A stretch of DNA of 38,808 nt, from positions 1-38,808 of the IMG/VR virus record IMGVR_UViG_3300043567_000548; one strand, given 5' to 3'. The translations under genes and the position numbers were made by a program. Position 1 is the stretch's first letter, and each line of letters begins with the position of its first letter. Below, in pieces: positions 23,868-32,667 of this stretch. Under the pieces are notes generated by a model. That model saw only the letters and a list, made by a program, of their open reading frames with translations, made no database searches and was not told the DNA's origin. This DNA comes from a virus.

Positions 23868-24821
23868 ATGTTAACAGAAACCAGAGAATACTACCGCCCT
23901 TTTTCCTACCCATGGGCATATGATTATTATAAGGCTCAAAATAGAATGCATTGGCAGCCAGAGGAAGTCCCTCTGGCTGACGATATCAAAGACTATAACC
24001 AGAAGCTAAACCCAGGTAGTAAGAAACTAATCACTCAAATTTTTAGGTTCTTTACTCAGGCTGACGTAGACGTGGCGGGCGGGTATGCTCAGCATTACTT
24101 GCCCACATTTAAACCGCCTGAAATTAGAATGATGATGAGCGCTTTTGCAGGTATGGAAGCTACTCATATCGACGCATACTCACTCTTAATTGAAACACTG
24201 GGGTTGCCTGATGCAGAATACAAAATGTTCTCGAACTATAAATCTATGCGTGACAAGCATGAATACCTCAATGAATTTAACATGCAATCCCCCGAAAATA
24301 TCGCCAAGAGCTTGGCAGTTTATTCTGGCTTCACTGAAGGCGTACAATTATTCTCCAGCTTTGCCATCCTACTTAATTTCCCGAGGCATAATCTAATGAA
24401 GAATATGGGCCAGATTATTAGCTGGTCCATCAGGGATGAGAACCTCCATGTTGAGGGCATGACTCGCCTATTCAGAACTTATATCGAAGAAAACCCACAT
24501 CTGTGGACAGACGAGCTTAAGGCTTCTCTCTACAACATATGCAAAAAGATTGTAGAACTAGAGGACGCTTTCATAGATACTTGTTTCGAGGGAGCTAAAT
24601 TAGAAGACCTAGAGTCAGAAGAAGTAAAACAATATATTAGATTCATTGCTGGCAGAAGACTTAATCAGCTAGGGCTAAACAATATTTTTGGTATTGAGAA
24701 AAACCCACTACCTTGGGTAGACTCTATGATTAACGCTGTAGAGCATACAAATTTCTTTGAGAACAGGTCTACAGCTTATTCTAAATCAGCAACAACTGGA
24801 AACTGGGCAGATATTTTATGA
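23868..24821 (+). CDS. nrdB: Ribonucleoside-diphosphate reductase class I, beta subunit
   Basis: 317 residues with a di-iron carboxylate centre: Asp in QADVDVAGGY, E97 and H100 in EATHIDAY, E157 in GFTEGVQLF, E191 and H194 in RDENLHVEG. The radical tyrosine is Y104 in HIDAY. It makes and passes the radical to NrdA. The C-terminus (ATTGNWADIL) is the likely NrdA-docking tail. It follows nrdA directly and overlaps the FkbM gene by four bases. Confidence 0.95.
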   Translation: MLTETREYYRPFSYPWAYDYYKAQNRMHWQPEEVPLADDIKDYNQKLNPGSKKLITQIFRFFTQADVDVAGGYAQHYLPTFKPPEIRMMMSAFAGMEATHIDAYSLLIETLGLPDAEYKMFSNYKSMRDKHEYLNEFNMQSPENIAKSLAVYSGFTEGVQLFSSFAILLNFPRHNLMKNMGQIISWSIRDENLHVEGMTRLFRTYIEENPHLWTDELKASLYNICKKIVELEDAFIDTCFEGAKLEDLESEEVKQYIRFIAGRRLNQLGLNNIFGIEKNPLPWVDSMINAVEHTNFFENRSTAYSKSATTGNWADIL

Positions 24822-25441
24822 GAAAAGATGTAGAGTACAGAAGTGGTGGTTTCTACACTAGAGATAAAAATACTTGGCTCTGGCCTAAAGATGACAAAGG
24901 GGCGTGGGAGTGGATGTGTATGGAGCCGCATCTACCTTCTATAGTCACAAAACATGTAAAGCAAAGGCGTACATGTATCATTGCCGGAGCACATGCTGGA
25001 TTCTACACTAAGCAATATGCGTATGCTTTTTATAAGGTAATGGCATTTGAGCCAGAAGCTAGAAATTTTGCTTGTTTAATTGATAACGTAGAAGAGCCTA
25101 ATGTAATAAAATTACAAGTATCTTTATCTAATAGAAATAGTCAGCACAGTTTAAAATCTGCAGATAATACAAACAGTGGCGGATACTTTATAGTTTCTGG
25201 CGAAGACTGTATATCTGTAGAGTTAGACCATATCGTACCTATGGAAGTGGATTTAATACACTTAGATGTAGAAGGACATGAGCTAGAGGTCTTAGAGGGT
25301 GCGCAAGGTATTATTGAGCATTATAAGCCCACGATAGTAGTTGAGCATACTTATCCTAAATACCCTTTAGTTGAGGAGTTTTTGCGAAGTTTTGATTATA
25401 CACCAGCAGAAGTCTTAAGGTTCGATACAATATTCACATAA
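24818..25441 (+). CDS. FkbM-family SAM-dependent methyltransferase
   Basis: 207 residues. CIIAGAHAGFYTKQYA replaces the usual glycine-rich SAM loop, then VMAFEPEARNFACL fits the acidic ribose-binding turn, and VDLIHLDVEGHELEVLEGA is the core FkbM signature. It ends with VVEHTYPKYPL. Likely an O-methyltransferase for a sugar or small molecule. It is attached to the end of the ribonucleotide reductase operon by an ATGA overlap and is the last gene before the terminator. The N-terminal TRDKNTWLWPKDDKGAWEW is Trp-rich and unrelated to the other FkbM protein at 2564-3805. Confidence 0.85.
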   Translation: MRKDVEYRSGGFYTRDKNTWLWPKDDKGAWEWMCMEPHLPSIVTKHVKQRRTCIIAGAHAGFYTKQYAYAFYKVMAFEPEARNFACLIDNVEEPNVIKLQVSLSNRNSQHSLKSADNTNSGGYFIVSGEDCISVELDHIVPMEVDLIHLDVEGHELEVLEGAQGIIEHYKPTIVVEHTYPKYPLVEEFLRSFDYTPAEVLRFDTIFT

Positions 25442-25443
25442 AG

Positions 25444-25476
25444 AAACCCCCGCAGCCAGAGCTGCGGGGGTTTTTT
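25444..25476. terminator. Bidirectional Rho-independent terminator between convergent blocks
   Basis: AAACCCCCGCAGC (25444-25456) pairs with GCTGCGGGGGTTT (25461-25473) around a CAGA loop, with T runs on both strands. It stops rightward transcription from the replication block and leftward transcription from the tail block. Confidence 0.93.
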
Positions 25477-26025
25477 CTATCTCCAACGAGGGCCTTCCAT
25501 CCACCCAACTAGTGAGTTTCTAATGCCACTCGTTACTGGAGTAACTCTATGTGTTAGATAACTAGGAAAAATTAGTATAGACCCCTGCTCCTTAAATCTA
25601 TGGGGTTGCTCAATATCTTTGAATTCAAAGACTCCACCCTCATAAGTATTAGGGTCACTAAGTTGTAAAACAAAAGATAACTTTCTATCGTAGGGGCCGT
25701 TCCCTTCCCAGTTTACATCATAATGCCAATCATAAAATCCGTCCTGGGAATATTCTCCAAATTGCAATGGTGGCATATAATCTATATCTACATTAAACGC
25801 ATCTCTATTAGATAACCTTAAATAACGAACAGCCATATTCATCAATTTAGGATCTTCAGTCCAGCCTACTTTACTTTTTCTTCCTGAGTATGGAGAATTA
25901 GGGTCTGTACCATTAAAAACAGTGCCATCTGCTAATCTACAAGTATTATAGCAAAGATTTATTATTTCTTCACACTCCTGCGGAGATACCATCCCTGAAA
26001 ATAGTCTCCAATTTTGCCTTACCAT
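25477..26025 (-). CDS. 2-oxoglutarate/Fe(II)-dependent dioxygenase, prolyl-hydroxylase-like
   Basis: 182 residues with the complete iron triad: H101 and D103 in WHYDVNW, and H159 in LTHRVTPV. R169 (GIRNSLVGW) holds 2-oxoglutarate. The double-stranded beta-helix matches PKHD/prolyl-4-hydroxylase-type enzymes, which hydroxylate proteins or small molecules. It is the last gene of the leftward tail run, which also encodes the collagen-like fibre 1.5 kb upstream. Collagen prolines are the classic substrate of this family, so the fibre is the obvious candidate. That pairing is inferred. Such oxygenases also occur in many marine phages with no known target. One base from its neighbour upstream. Confidence 0.88.
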   Translation of the reverse strand: MVRQNWRLFSGMVSPQECEEIINLCYNTCRLADGTVFNGTDPNSPYSGRKSKVGWTEDPKLMNMAVRYLRLSNRDAFNVDIDYMPPLQFGEYSQDGFYDWHYDVNWEGNGPYDRKLSFVLQLSDPNTYEGGVFEFKDIEQPHRFKEQGSILIFPSYLTHRVTPVTSGIRNSLVGWMEGPRWR

Positions 26026-26517
26026 TTAGTTAGTCTCCTTTATCATTGTTATTATGTGCAATGGTACGCCTGATTTTCTTTTATTAGCAGGATCCCAGCG
26101 AATATCTCCTGGCAATAATTCTTCAATGGCTAAATAATCTTCCATTAATTTAAGTACTTTAGGATCTGTTACTATATCTTTTTCTATATCTTTTTGAATC
26201 TGTGCTTTTAAACTTCTACCCAATGTCGGGAAAGGAGCTGTAAGGACATGAGTTAAAAAAGTAAATTGAGCTATTCCTCTTCTAGGCTCTGTATATCCTT
26301 CTACCATTTTAAAACCTTGCCAAGAAAGTTGAGTACTCCAATCCGGGTGCAGTAAAAGCTGCTGCCTAATAACGTCCTCTTTATTCGCATATTCTTTGCT
26401 ATTAATATCTAGGCCATTTAGTTTATTTTGCTCTAAAGTTAGCCAATCAGACATAGGGCAAGGACCCGTAAGATTTGTTGCAGTTCTCCAAGCCTGTAGT
26501 TTATCTTGTATAAACAT
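26026..26517 (-). CDS. Unknown protein downstream of the tail fibre (163 aa)
   Basis: 163 residues with a helical, mixed-charge sequence (FIQDKLQAWRTATNLTGPCP at the N-terminus, then QLLLHPDWSTQLSWQGF and PTLGRSLKAQIQKDIEKDIV). No domain recognised. It sits between the small fibre-tip proteins and the hydroxylase, where many phages have fibre assembly chaperones, so that role is possible. The end meets the hydroxylase start without a gap. A purine-rich GGAG lies just before the ATG. Confidence 0.65.
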   Translation of the reverse strand: MFIQDKLQAWRTATNLTGPCPMSDWLTLEQNKLNGLDINSKEYANKEDVIRQQLLLHPDWSTQLSWQGFKMVEGYTEPRRGIAQFTFLTHVLTAPFPTLGRSLKAQIQKDIEKDIVTDPKVLKLMEDYLAIEELLPGDIRWDPANKRKSGVPLHIITMIKETN

Positions 26518-26526
26518 AGTATCTCC

Positions 26527-27219
26527 TTAAAAGTTAGTAATATCAATAACTAAAGCTAAACCCGGCTGATAGTAAGTAAAAACTGGATCAAAACCATATG
26601 TATGTATAGTAGATAATTGAATAGCTGCATTAGTAAAATCTATAACATGTGGAGAGTTATTTTTTGCTCCCCCATAATAAGTAAATTCAACTTTGTGACC
26701 TTTTTCTACTACGTATCCGTCTTGCTGAAACCCGGGATATAAAAATGCCGTAGCGTAGGTTCTGCCAGATGTATAAGTATGAGGATTAGAAACGTCTACT
26801 TGAATATAATCTACTATTCTAAATGGTTTATTTCCGCTATGATATACTAGTTCTGCAGCTGAATTAAATATTTGTAATCCATAATTGTGCGGGCTAGTGG
26901 TGGTTACATCAAATATATAAATATTTATCGATGCATCATTAAATCCAGAAGCTATTCTAAACGTCCAGGTAGCCCCGCTTTTAGTTATAGCAATAACTAC
27001 TACGTATCTATTAGCACAGTAAAGAGCTATAATAGGATTTACTGCGTTAGTAATAGTATAATCATAATAGTAGTAATTATAACTACCATCATTGTAATTA
27101 TTTGAAGTAGTACCACTACTTGCGTTAGTTAATTGAAAGTTTTTATAATTTTCATCTATTTGAAAAATAGATGAATCATTTTTAACTTGAATACCTGTAG
27201 GCACTAGTAAACTCCCCAA
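26527..27219 (-). CDS. Tail fibre tip or minor structural protein (230 aa)
   Basis: 230 residues, rich in Tyr, Asn, Thr and Ser with no charge runs. GLQIFNSAAELVYHSGNKPF near 118-137 is the pattern (GLQ-x-F, x6-9, S, x4) seen in phage minor tail proteins. The same motif opens the next protein upstream at 27204-27503. A beta-rich extracellular structural role is likely. It starts 16 bases before the stop of the upstream gene. Confidence 0.65.
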   Translation of the reverse strand: MGSLLVPTGIQVKNDSSIFQIDENYKNFQLTNASSGTTSNNYNDGSYNYYYYDYTITNAVNPIIALYCANRYVVVIAITKSGATWTFRIASGFNDASINIYIFDVTTTSPHNYGLQIFNSAAELVYHSGNKPFRIVDYIQVDVSNPHTYTSGRTYATAFLYPGFQQDGYVVEKGHKVEFTYYGGAKNNSPHVIDFTNAAIQLSTIHTYGFDPVFTYYQPGLALVIDITNF

Positions 27220-27503
27220 ATAGCCCTAAATTGATTTTCTCCAACAGTACTAACATCTGTAGACCAGTATATAGTCTCAAGATAATAAAAAACAGCAACA
27301 TTAGCCCAGTAAGGAGTTACAATACTATTAGGGTTATACACTGTAATAAATGGAGTTCCGTAAGTTTCTATGCCTGGTACAGGTATAGTTCCAGAGTATG
27401 GATATCCTCCAACATCTTGATAGCCTAAAACACGCCCAAGCCTAGTGCTTGTATCTAATATGAGATTGCCAGATGCATCCCACACTTGTAATCCTTGCGG
27501 CAT
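27204..27503 (-). CDS. Small tail fibre-tip protein (99 aa)
   Basis: 99 residues that begin with PQGLQVWDASGNLILDTSTR, the same family as the motif in the downstream gene (GLQ-x-F/W, Asn/Asp, Ser, Gly). The rest is Tyr- and Val-rich beta sequence. It probably sits at the end of the fibre or tail tip. One base separates it from the stop of the long collagen-like fibre gene upstream. Confidence 0.65.
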   Translation of the reverse strand: MPQGLQVWDASGNLILDTSTRLGRVLGYQDVGGYPYSGTIPVPGIETYGTPFITVYNPNSIVTPYWANVAVFYYLETIYWSTDVSTVGENQFRAIWGVY

Positions 27504-27504
27504 A

Positions 27505-30500
27505 TTACCAAATTCCCATTCTTACTCTTAATACGTTACTAGAATCGTACACTCTTATCACGTTATCCTCGATTTCAGTTCTTGCACCACTTGATGCTGT
27601 TCTTAGCAGACCTATTGTAGCTGTTAAAGCGGATAGTGAGGTAACTTTCACGCTATCGGCATCAATCCAGTCCACTAATTTTGTAAGGTTTAGATCGTTG
27701 CCAGTGCTATCATCGGCTAATTGCCACTGCCATACTTCTCCATTTGTAACATTCCAGTAAACGTCTCCTTGTTTAACTAGGTTAGTGCCTCTATATGTTC
27801 TTATATAGTCAGATCTTGATGCTGTTCCAGATGCATTGTTATACGCACCAGTCACATCAAAAGCTACAGCATTTCCGGCTGAACCGGCTGGGCCGGGCGG
27901 CCCTGAAGCTCCTGTACCTCCAGGCGGGCCAACCCCACCAGGAGGTCCATTGGGACCTGGAGGGCCTGCGCCTCCTGTACCCCCAGGCGGGCCAACCCCA
28001 CCAGGGGGTCCATTGGCACCTGGAGGGCCTGGACCTCCATTTGGCCCAGCACCACCTTGAGCACCTTCAGGGCCTGGTGTACCTGGAGGTCCTGGGTTAC
28101 CTGTTGGGCCTGAGACACCTTGCCCACCTTGAGAACCAGTAACACCTACGCTACCTTGAGAGCCTGTGGCACCTCCAGTACCTTGGCCACCTTGAGAGCC
28201 CTGTGTACCAGCTGTACCTTGAGAGCCTGTGGCACCTCCAGTACCTTGGCCACCTTGAGAGCCCTGTGTACCAGCTGTACCTTGAGAGCCTGTGGCACCT
28301 CCAGTACCTTGGCCACCTTGAGAGCCCTGAGTACCAGCTGTACCTTGAGAGCCTGTAGCACCTCCAATGCCTTGGCCACCTTGAGAGCCCTGTGTACCAG
28401 CTGTACCTTGAGAGCCTGTGGCACCTCCAGTACCTTGACCACCTTGAGAACCTTGAGTACCAGTCGTACCTTGAGAGCCTGTAGCACCTCCAGTACCTTG
28501 TCTACCTTGAGCACCTTGAGTACCAGCTGTACCTTGAGAGCCTGTAGCGCCTCCAGTACCTTGACCACCTTGGGAGCCCTGAGTACCAGTGGTACCCTGA
28601 GAGCCTGTAGCACCTCCAGTACCTTGGCCACCTTGGGAGCCCTGAGTACCAGTGATACCCTGAGAGCCTGTAGCGCCTAAAGTACCTTGTCTACCTTGAG
28701 CACCTTGAGTACCCGCTGTACCTTGAGCTCCTGTAGTACCTAAAGTACCTTGTCTACCTTGAGCACCTTGAGTACCCGCTGTACCTTGAGCTCCTGTAGC
28801 ACCTCCAGTACCTTGACCACCTTGAGAACCTTGAGTACCCGTAGTACCCTGAGAGCCTGTAGCACCTCCAGTACCTTGTCTACCTTGAGCACCTTGAGTA
28901 CCTGCTGTACCTTGGGCACCAGGTGGTCCTGGATTACCTTGTACACCAGGAGGCCCTTGTGCCCCAGAAGCCCCTGGAGGTCCGGCAGCTCCGGGAGCCC
29001 CAGTTTCACCAATAGATAGTATTGGGTTTCCAAAGTCTTCAGTTCCAATGTTTGATGAGTTAGTTTCTGTAGCAAATATAGTCCATTTTACAGCTTGCGC
29101 ACCTCCAGAAACCTGTGTGGCATTGGCGTACCAGTAGTGATTATTATCTACGCACCTAAATCTGCTTTCGCCGCCAACGTATATGGTTGGCGTAAGTTTT
29201 GTGTGTATAATTAATTGAGCAGTACCTGCTCCATTTTGAGTTCCAGCAGTACACGTAAAATATGTACCTGGAGCAGAGCTACTCGATCCAAAGTTTCCAA
29301 AGTTTGTACCATTTGTTGCAGTAATTCTATAAGTTTTACCAATTACAAAATTAGGAGCAGTTACTGTTTCTCCTATAGCTACTCCATTAGCAAAAACCTG
29401 CAACCAGTTAGCAGTATCTGAGAAAGGATTAGTAGTTAGCCCAGTTATACCGCTAATATTTCTCATAGCGTATATAGCATTGCTATAATAAACTATAGCG
29501 TTAAATGCATAAGTTGCCCCCGACAACCAATCAGCCGGAGTAGGGAACGTATCTAGTGTAGTTATAGCGGAAGAAGAGTAATATACGTATAAGCTAGCAC
29601 CAGTAGGACCAGTCGCTCCTGCAGCTCCTACCGCTCCACCTGGACCGCTTGGACCAGCCGTACCTTGAGCCCCGGCAGGTCCGTTCGGTCCAGACAAGCC
29701 TTGTTGCCCTTGCGGTCCGGGAGTTCCTTCAGTACCTTGCGCTCCTACAGGGCCGGTAGTACCTTGCCTACCTTGAGAACCGCCAGTACCCTGGGCTCCT
29801 TGAGCTCCTGGAGTACCTGTAATACCTTGTTGTCCTGTTGGTCCTTGAGTACCTGCAGCACCTTGAGTACCTGTAGCTCCTACTATACCTTGCTGTCCTT
29901 GTGCACCAAAAGTACCTTGAGCTCCTTGGGCTCCTGTACTACCTAAAGTACCTTGTCTACCTTGTCCACCTTGACCGCCTTGGGTACCTTGAGCCCCGTC
30001 TATACCTATTGTGCCTTGTCTACCTTGAGAACCGCCAGTACCTTGTGCTCCTTGAGCTCCTGTAGTGCCTGTAATACCTTGCTGACCTGCAGGCCCTAGG
30101 TTTCCTTGAGCTCCTTGAGCTCCTGTAGTACCTGTAATACCTTGTTGACCTACAGGTCCAAGCCCCCCCTGCAGACCTTGGCCACCTACACTACCTGTAA
30201 TGCCTTGCTGGCCTGTAGGACCAAATGTACCTTGTAAACCCTGAGGACCTGTGGTGCCTGGGTTACCTTGTGCTCCTTGAGGTCCTGGCGTACCACCAAT
30301 ACCTTGAGCTCCTAAAGGACCAGTAATGCCCTGTTGGCCTGTAGGGCCTTGGCCGCCTGAGTTACCTTGCGCACCTAATGGTCCTGTTACACCTTGTTGA
30401 CCTTGAGAGCCAAGTACGCCCTGCGCACCTTGGGCACCTATAGTTCCTACTATACCTTGCTGACCTTGCGGACCAAAAGTACCTTGTGCTCCTTGAGCTC

Positions 30501-32667
30501 CTGTAGTACCTAAAGTACCTTGTCTACCTTGCCCACCTTGACCTCCTTGGGTACCTTGAGCTCCTGTAGTACCTAAAGTACCTTGTCTACCTTGCCCACC
30601 TTGACCGCCTTGAGTACCTTGGGCTCCTGTAGTACCTAAAGTACCTTGTATTCCTTGAGTACCAAGAGTACCTTGTAATCCTTGGTTGCCAATATTACCT
30701 TGTAATCCTTGGTTGCCAAAAGTACCCTGCAAGCCTTGCGAGCCTGGAGCACCGTCAATAATGACAGGAATATTCTCGTAATCTAGCAGAGTTGTAGTAC
30801 CCCCTGCAAGAAATAGTTCCGCCTTGACAAACTTTATATTTGCCACAGGTAGGGTGTATGATTTTGTAGACTCATCCGACGCGCTAGTATAGTTTAAGGT
30901 ATAATCAATACCGTTAGTACTATAATAAATTTTAAAGCGGCCAGCATAAGCCGCCGGCACGCTTGCCCCAGTTGTAACAAAACTATCAAACACAACAGAC
31001 GAAGGAGTATAATCTGTTAAATTGTACTTAAGAGCCCCTACACTTGGTATAACTTGGTATACAGTACCGACTCCACCCTCGCCTGCGCGAACACGAATAG
31101 CAGTAAACGTGGCTATGCGATCAGCATATCCTACTTTAGAAGCCGTAAATTCTACTGTGGCAACGTCTGCTGTTAGAGATGTAACTGTGTACAGTTTATG
31201 GGGACCCGGGGTAGTTATAGTTCCAGTTATACCAGCGCTCTCACTTTTAACAATAGTCCATGAAGATGTAACATCTGTAGATCCAGAAAAAACACTGATC
31301 TGAGTATTAGCACCCGTATAATCTACTGCAGTACCATCAAAAGCAGAAGGTAACCCGTGTACTTGATTACTTAGATCAAAAGATACACTCTCTAAAACTA
31401 ATGTCCATACACCCAACTCCCAAATATACAGATTACCATCTGTGGAGTCAATAACAGTTTCACCTTCATATAGACCATTTACTGTAGAAGTATCAATTAA
31501 ACGAGTTCCGCTAACTCCTGGGATTGTTTGTACCCAACTAGTGCCATTCCACAAAAACATGCGGCTATCTGTAGTTCTAAACCACTGCATACCTACAGTT
31601 GGAGCACCTGGTGCTGTAGCACTTACGATAACCTCACTAGCACTACCACCTGAAGCTACCCAAGTTGTACCACTCCATATGTATAAATCTCCAGAACCGC
31701 TATCGATTCGAGACTCTCCAGGGAATGTACCAGATACTGCTAAAGATCCTGTTGGTATAGTGTTGTAGGCTGTAAAGTAACGTTCGATAGTATAGTAAGT
31801 TACTGTGCCTGTGCCAGAGCCTCCGGTACCAGCAGCATTAGCTGTAAATTCTGTTCCAATATTATTGTCTACAGCGCCAAAAGAGGTCATAAAGTTTGTA
31901 GTACCTACCGTTAGAATTTGGTAAGTTTTGTTAAGCTCTATAGTCGTGGCATTAATACTAAAAACTGATATAAGGCCTATGATTGTATCTTCTACAACAT
32001 TCGGATAATAAGAGGGATAAACAATTGGACCGGCAGTAACAATTCTATCTACAGATATAGCTCTATCAGATATATAACTAGTTATAGTACACCAAGTAGT
32101 ATTAATTTTTATAGGTTGACCTACTTGAGCCCCCACTTCAGAAAAATCAGATACTAACGTACCACTACCGCTACCCGCTACAGTAGGAGTAAAATATTGT
32201 TCATATGCAGTACCTGTACCTACACCTGGTCCAGTAGCTGTAAATATTATACCTACAGTATTAGTTGAAGCTCCTATTAATGTATAGTCTGTATCTCCTA
32301 AAGCTCTAATAATGTACTGTCTACCAATTTCAAAAGCGCCTGCAGTTGTAGTAGTGGCGCCCATAGTAGCATAGGTTGCCGGAGTATCTCCTAAAGTTAA
32401 TATTTTATAGCGCCTGCCTACAGTAACTGAAGCAGGTGCAACAGTAGTACCAGGAATACTTATAATATTACCACGTACAGTAGCATTATCAGCTAAAGTT
32501 CTTGTGGCTGAAGGTGGACTAGCAGAAGTAATATCTCTTAGATATTCTACTGAGCCATCTACTACAGTTTGAAATAGCCTAAACCCAGAGCTTACGTCGT
32601 AAGCTAGGTAAGCTGATGATCCAGCTGTAATATTTGATATAGTTAACTCGGTAAAAGGAGTTGGCAT
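27505..32667 (-). CDS. Collagen-like tail fibre (1720 aa)
   Basis: Domains in order: residues 1 to about 330 contain three copies of a module of the form IGKxYxI..GxTxF..iGA..NxxGtxFTA; residues about 330-450 have several GxLYIWSGTTWV-type modules; about 450-635 beta-rich spacer; collagen-like Gly-X-Y from about 637 to 1020; a globular spacer about 1020-1218 with a CBM-like TYAFNAIVYYSNAIYAM patch and a fourth IGKTY module; collagen-like Gly-X-Y from about 1218 to 1602; a C-terminal domain ending DNVIRVYDSSNVLRVRMG, like the ends of lambda J fibres. X and Y are mostly Gln, Ala, Thr, Ser. The last 85 collagen residues are GPP-rich. There is no Lys in the Gly-X-Y parts. It probably forms a trimeric fibre for host contact. 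Confidence 0.92.
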   Translation of the reverse strand: MPTPFTELTISNITAGSSAYLAYDVSSGFRLFQTVVDGSVEYLRDITSASPPSATRTLADNATVRGNIISIPGTTVAPASVTVGRRYKILTLGDTPATYATMGATTTTAGAFEIGRQYIIRALGDTDYTLIGASTNTVGIIFTATGPGVGTGTAYEQYFTPTVAGSGSGTLVSDFSEVGAQVGQPIKINTTWCTITSYISDRAISVDRIVTAGPIVYPSYYPNVVEDTIIGLISVFSINATTIELNKTYQILTVGTTNFMTSFGAVDNNIGTEFTANAAGTGGSGTGTVTYYTIERYFTAYNTIPTGSLAVSGTFPGESRIDSGSGDLYIWSGTTWVASGGSASEVIVSATAPGAPTVGMQWFRTTDSRMFLWNGTSWVQTIPGVSGTRLIDTSTVNGLYEGETVIDSTDGNLYIWELGVWTLVLESVSFDLSNQVHGLPSAFDGTAVDYTGANTQISVFSGSTDVTSSWTIVKSESAGITGTITTPGPHKLYTVTSLTADVATVEFTASKVGYADRIATFTAIRVRAGEGGVGTVYQVIPSVGALKYNLTDYTPSSVVFDSFVTTGASVPAAYAGRFKIYYSTNGIDYTLNYTSASDESTKSYTLPVANIKFVKAELFLAGGTTTLLDYENIPVIIDGAPGSQGLQGTFGNQGLQGNIGNQGLQGTLGTQGIQGTLGTTGAQGTQGGQGGQGRQGTLGTTGAQGTQGGQGGQGRQGTLGTTGAQGAQGTFGPQGQQGIVGTIGAQGAQGVLGSQGQQGVTGPLGAQGNSGGQGPTGQQGITGPLGAQGIGGTPGPQGAQGNPGTTGPQGLQGTFGPTGQQGITGSVGGQGLQGGLGPVGQQGITGTTGAQGAQGNLGPAGQQGITGTTGAQGAQGTGGSQGRQGTIGIDGAQGTQGGQGGQGRQGTLGSTGAQGAQGTFGAQGQQGIVGATGTQGAAGTQGPTGQQGITGTPGAQGAQGTGGSQGRQGTTGPVGAQGTEGTPGPQGQQGLSGPNGPAGAQGTAGPSGPGGAVGAAGATGPTGASLYVYYSSSAITTLDTFPTPADWLSGATYAFNAIVYYSNAIYAMRNISGITGLTTNPFSDTANWLQVFANGVAIGETVTAPNFVIGKTYRITATNGTNFGNFGSSSSAPGTYFTCTAGTQNGAGTAQLIIHTKLTPTIYVGGESRFRCVDNNHYWYANATQVSGGAQAVKWTIFATETNSSNIGTEDFGNPILSIGETGAPGAAGPPGASGAQGPPGVQGNPGPPGAQGTAGTQGAQGRQGTGGATGSQGTTGTQGSQGGQGTGGATGAQGTAGTQGAQGRQGTLGTTGAQGTAGTQGAQGRQGTLGATGSQGITGTQGSQGGQGTGGATGSQGTTGTQGSQGGQGTGGATGSQGTAGTQGAQGRQGTGGATGSQGTTGTQGSQGGQGTGGATGSQGTAGTQGSQGGQGIGGATGSQGTAGTQGSQGGQGTGGATGSQGTAGTQGSQGGQGTGGATGSQGTAGTQGSQGGQGTGGATGSQGSVGVTGSQGGQGVSGPTGNPGPPGTPGPEGAQGGAGPNGGPGPPGANGPPGGVGPPGGTGGAGPPGPNGPPGGVGPPGGTGASGPPGPAGSAGNAVAFDVTGAYNNASGTASRSDYIRTYRGTNLVKQGDVYWNVTNGEVWQWQLADDSTGNDLNLTKLVDWIDADSVKVTSLSALTATIGLLRTASSGARTEIEDNVIRVYDSSNVLRVRMGIW
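27885..28105 (-). other. GPP-rich end of the collagen-like region
   Basis: This stretch encodes triplets such as GPPGPNGPPGGVGPPGG, with Pro frequently in the Y position, where prolyl hydroxylases act on collagen. It is distinct from the Gln/Thr-rich repeats next to it and lies closest to the fibre's C-terminal domain. Confidence 0.75.
28153..28908 (-). repeat. Twelve tandem 63-bp repeats in the collagen-like fibre gene
   Basis: Twelve units of exactly 63 bases begin at 28153, 28216, 28279 and so on, with no insertions or deletions. One unit codes 21 residues, seven Gly-X-Y triplets, of the type GTQGSQGGQGTGGATGSQGT. Units differ by point changes (Ser/Ala, Gly/Arg, Thr/Ile/Leu). A related, less regular set of triplets fills 29600-30750. 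Confidence 0.9.

Noticed and set aside
28153-28908. CRISPR array
   Set aside because: The units are 63-bp coding repeats with no unique spacers.
27836-30000. Several open frames on the plus strand across the collagen region
   Set aside because: They are low-complexity shadows of the Gly-X-Y repeats on the minus strand (Ser/Thr/Cys/Leu-rich), without function.
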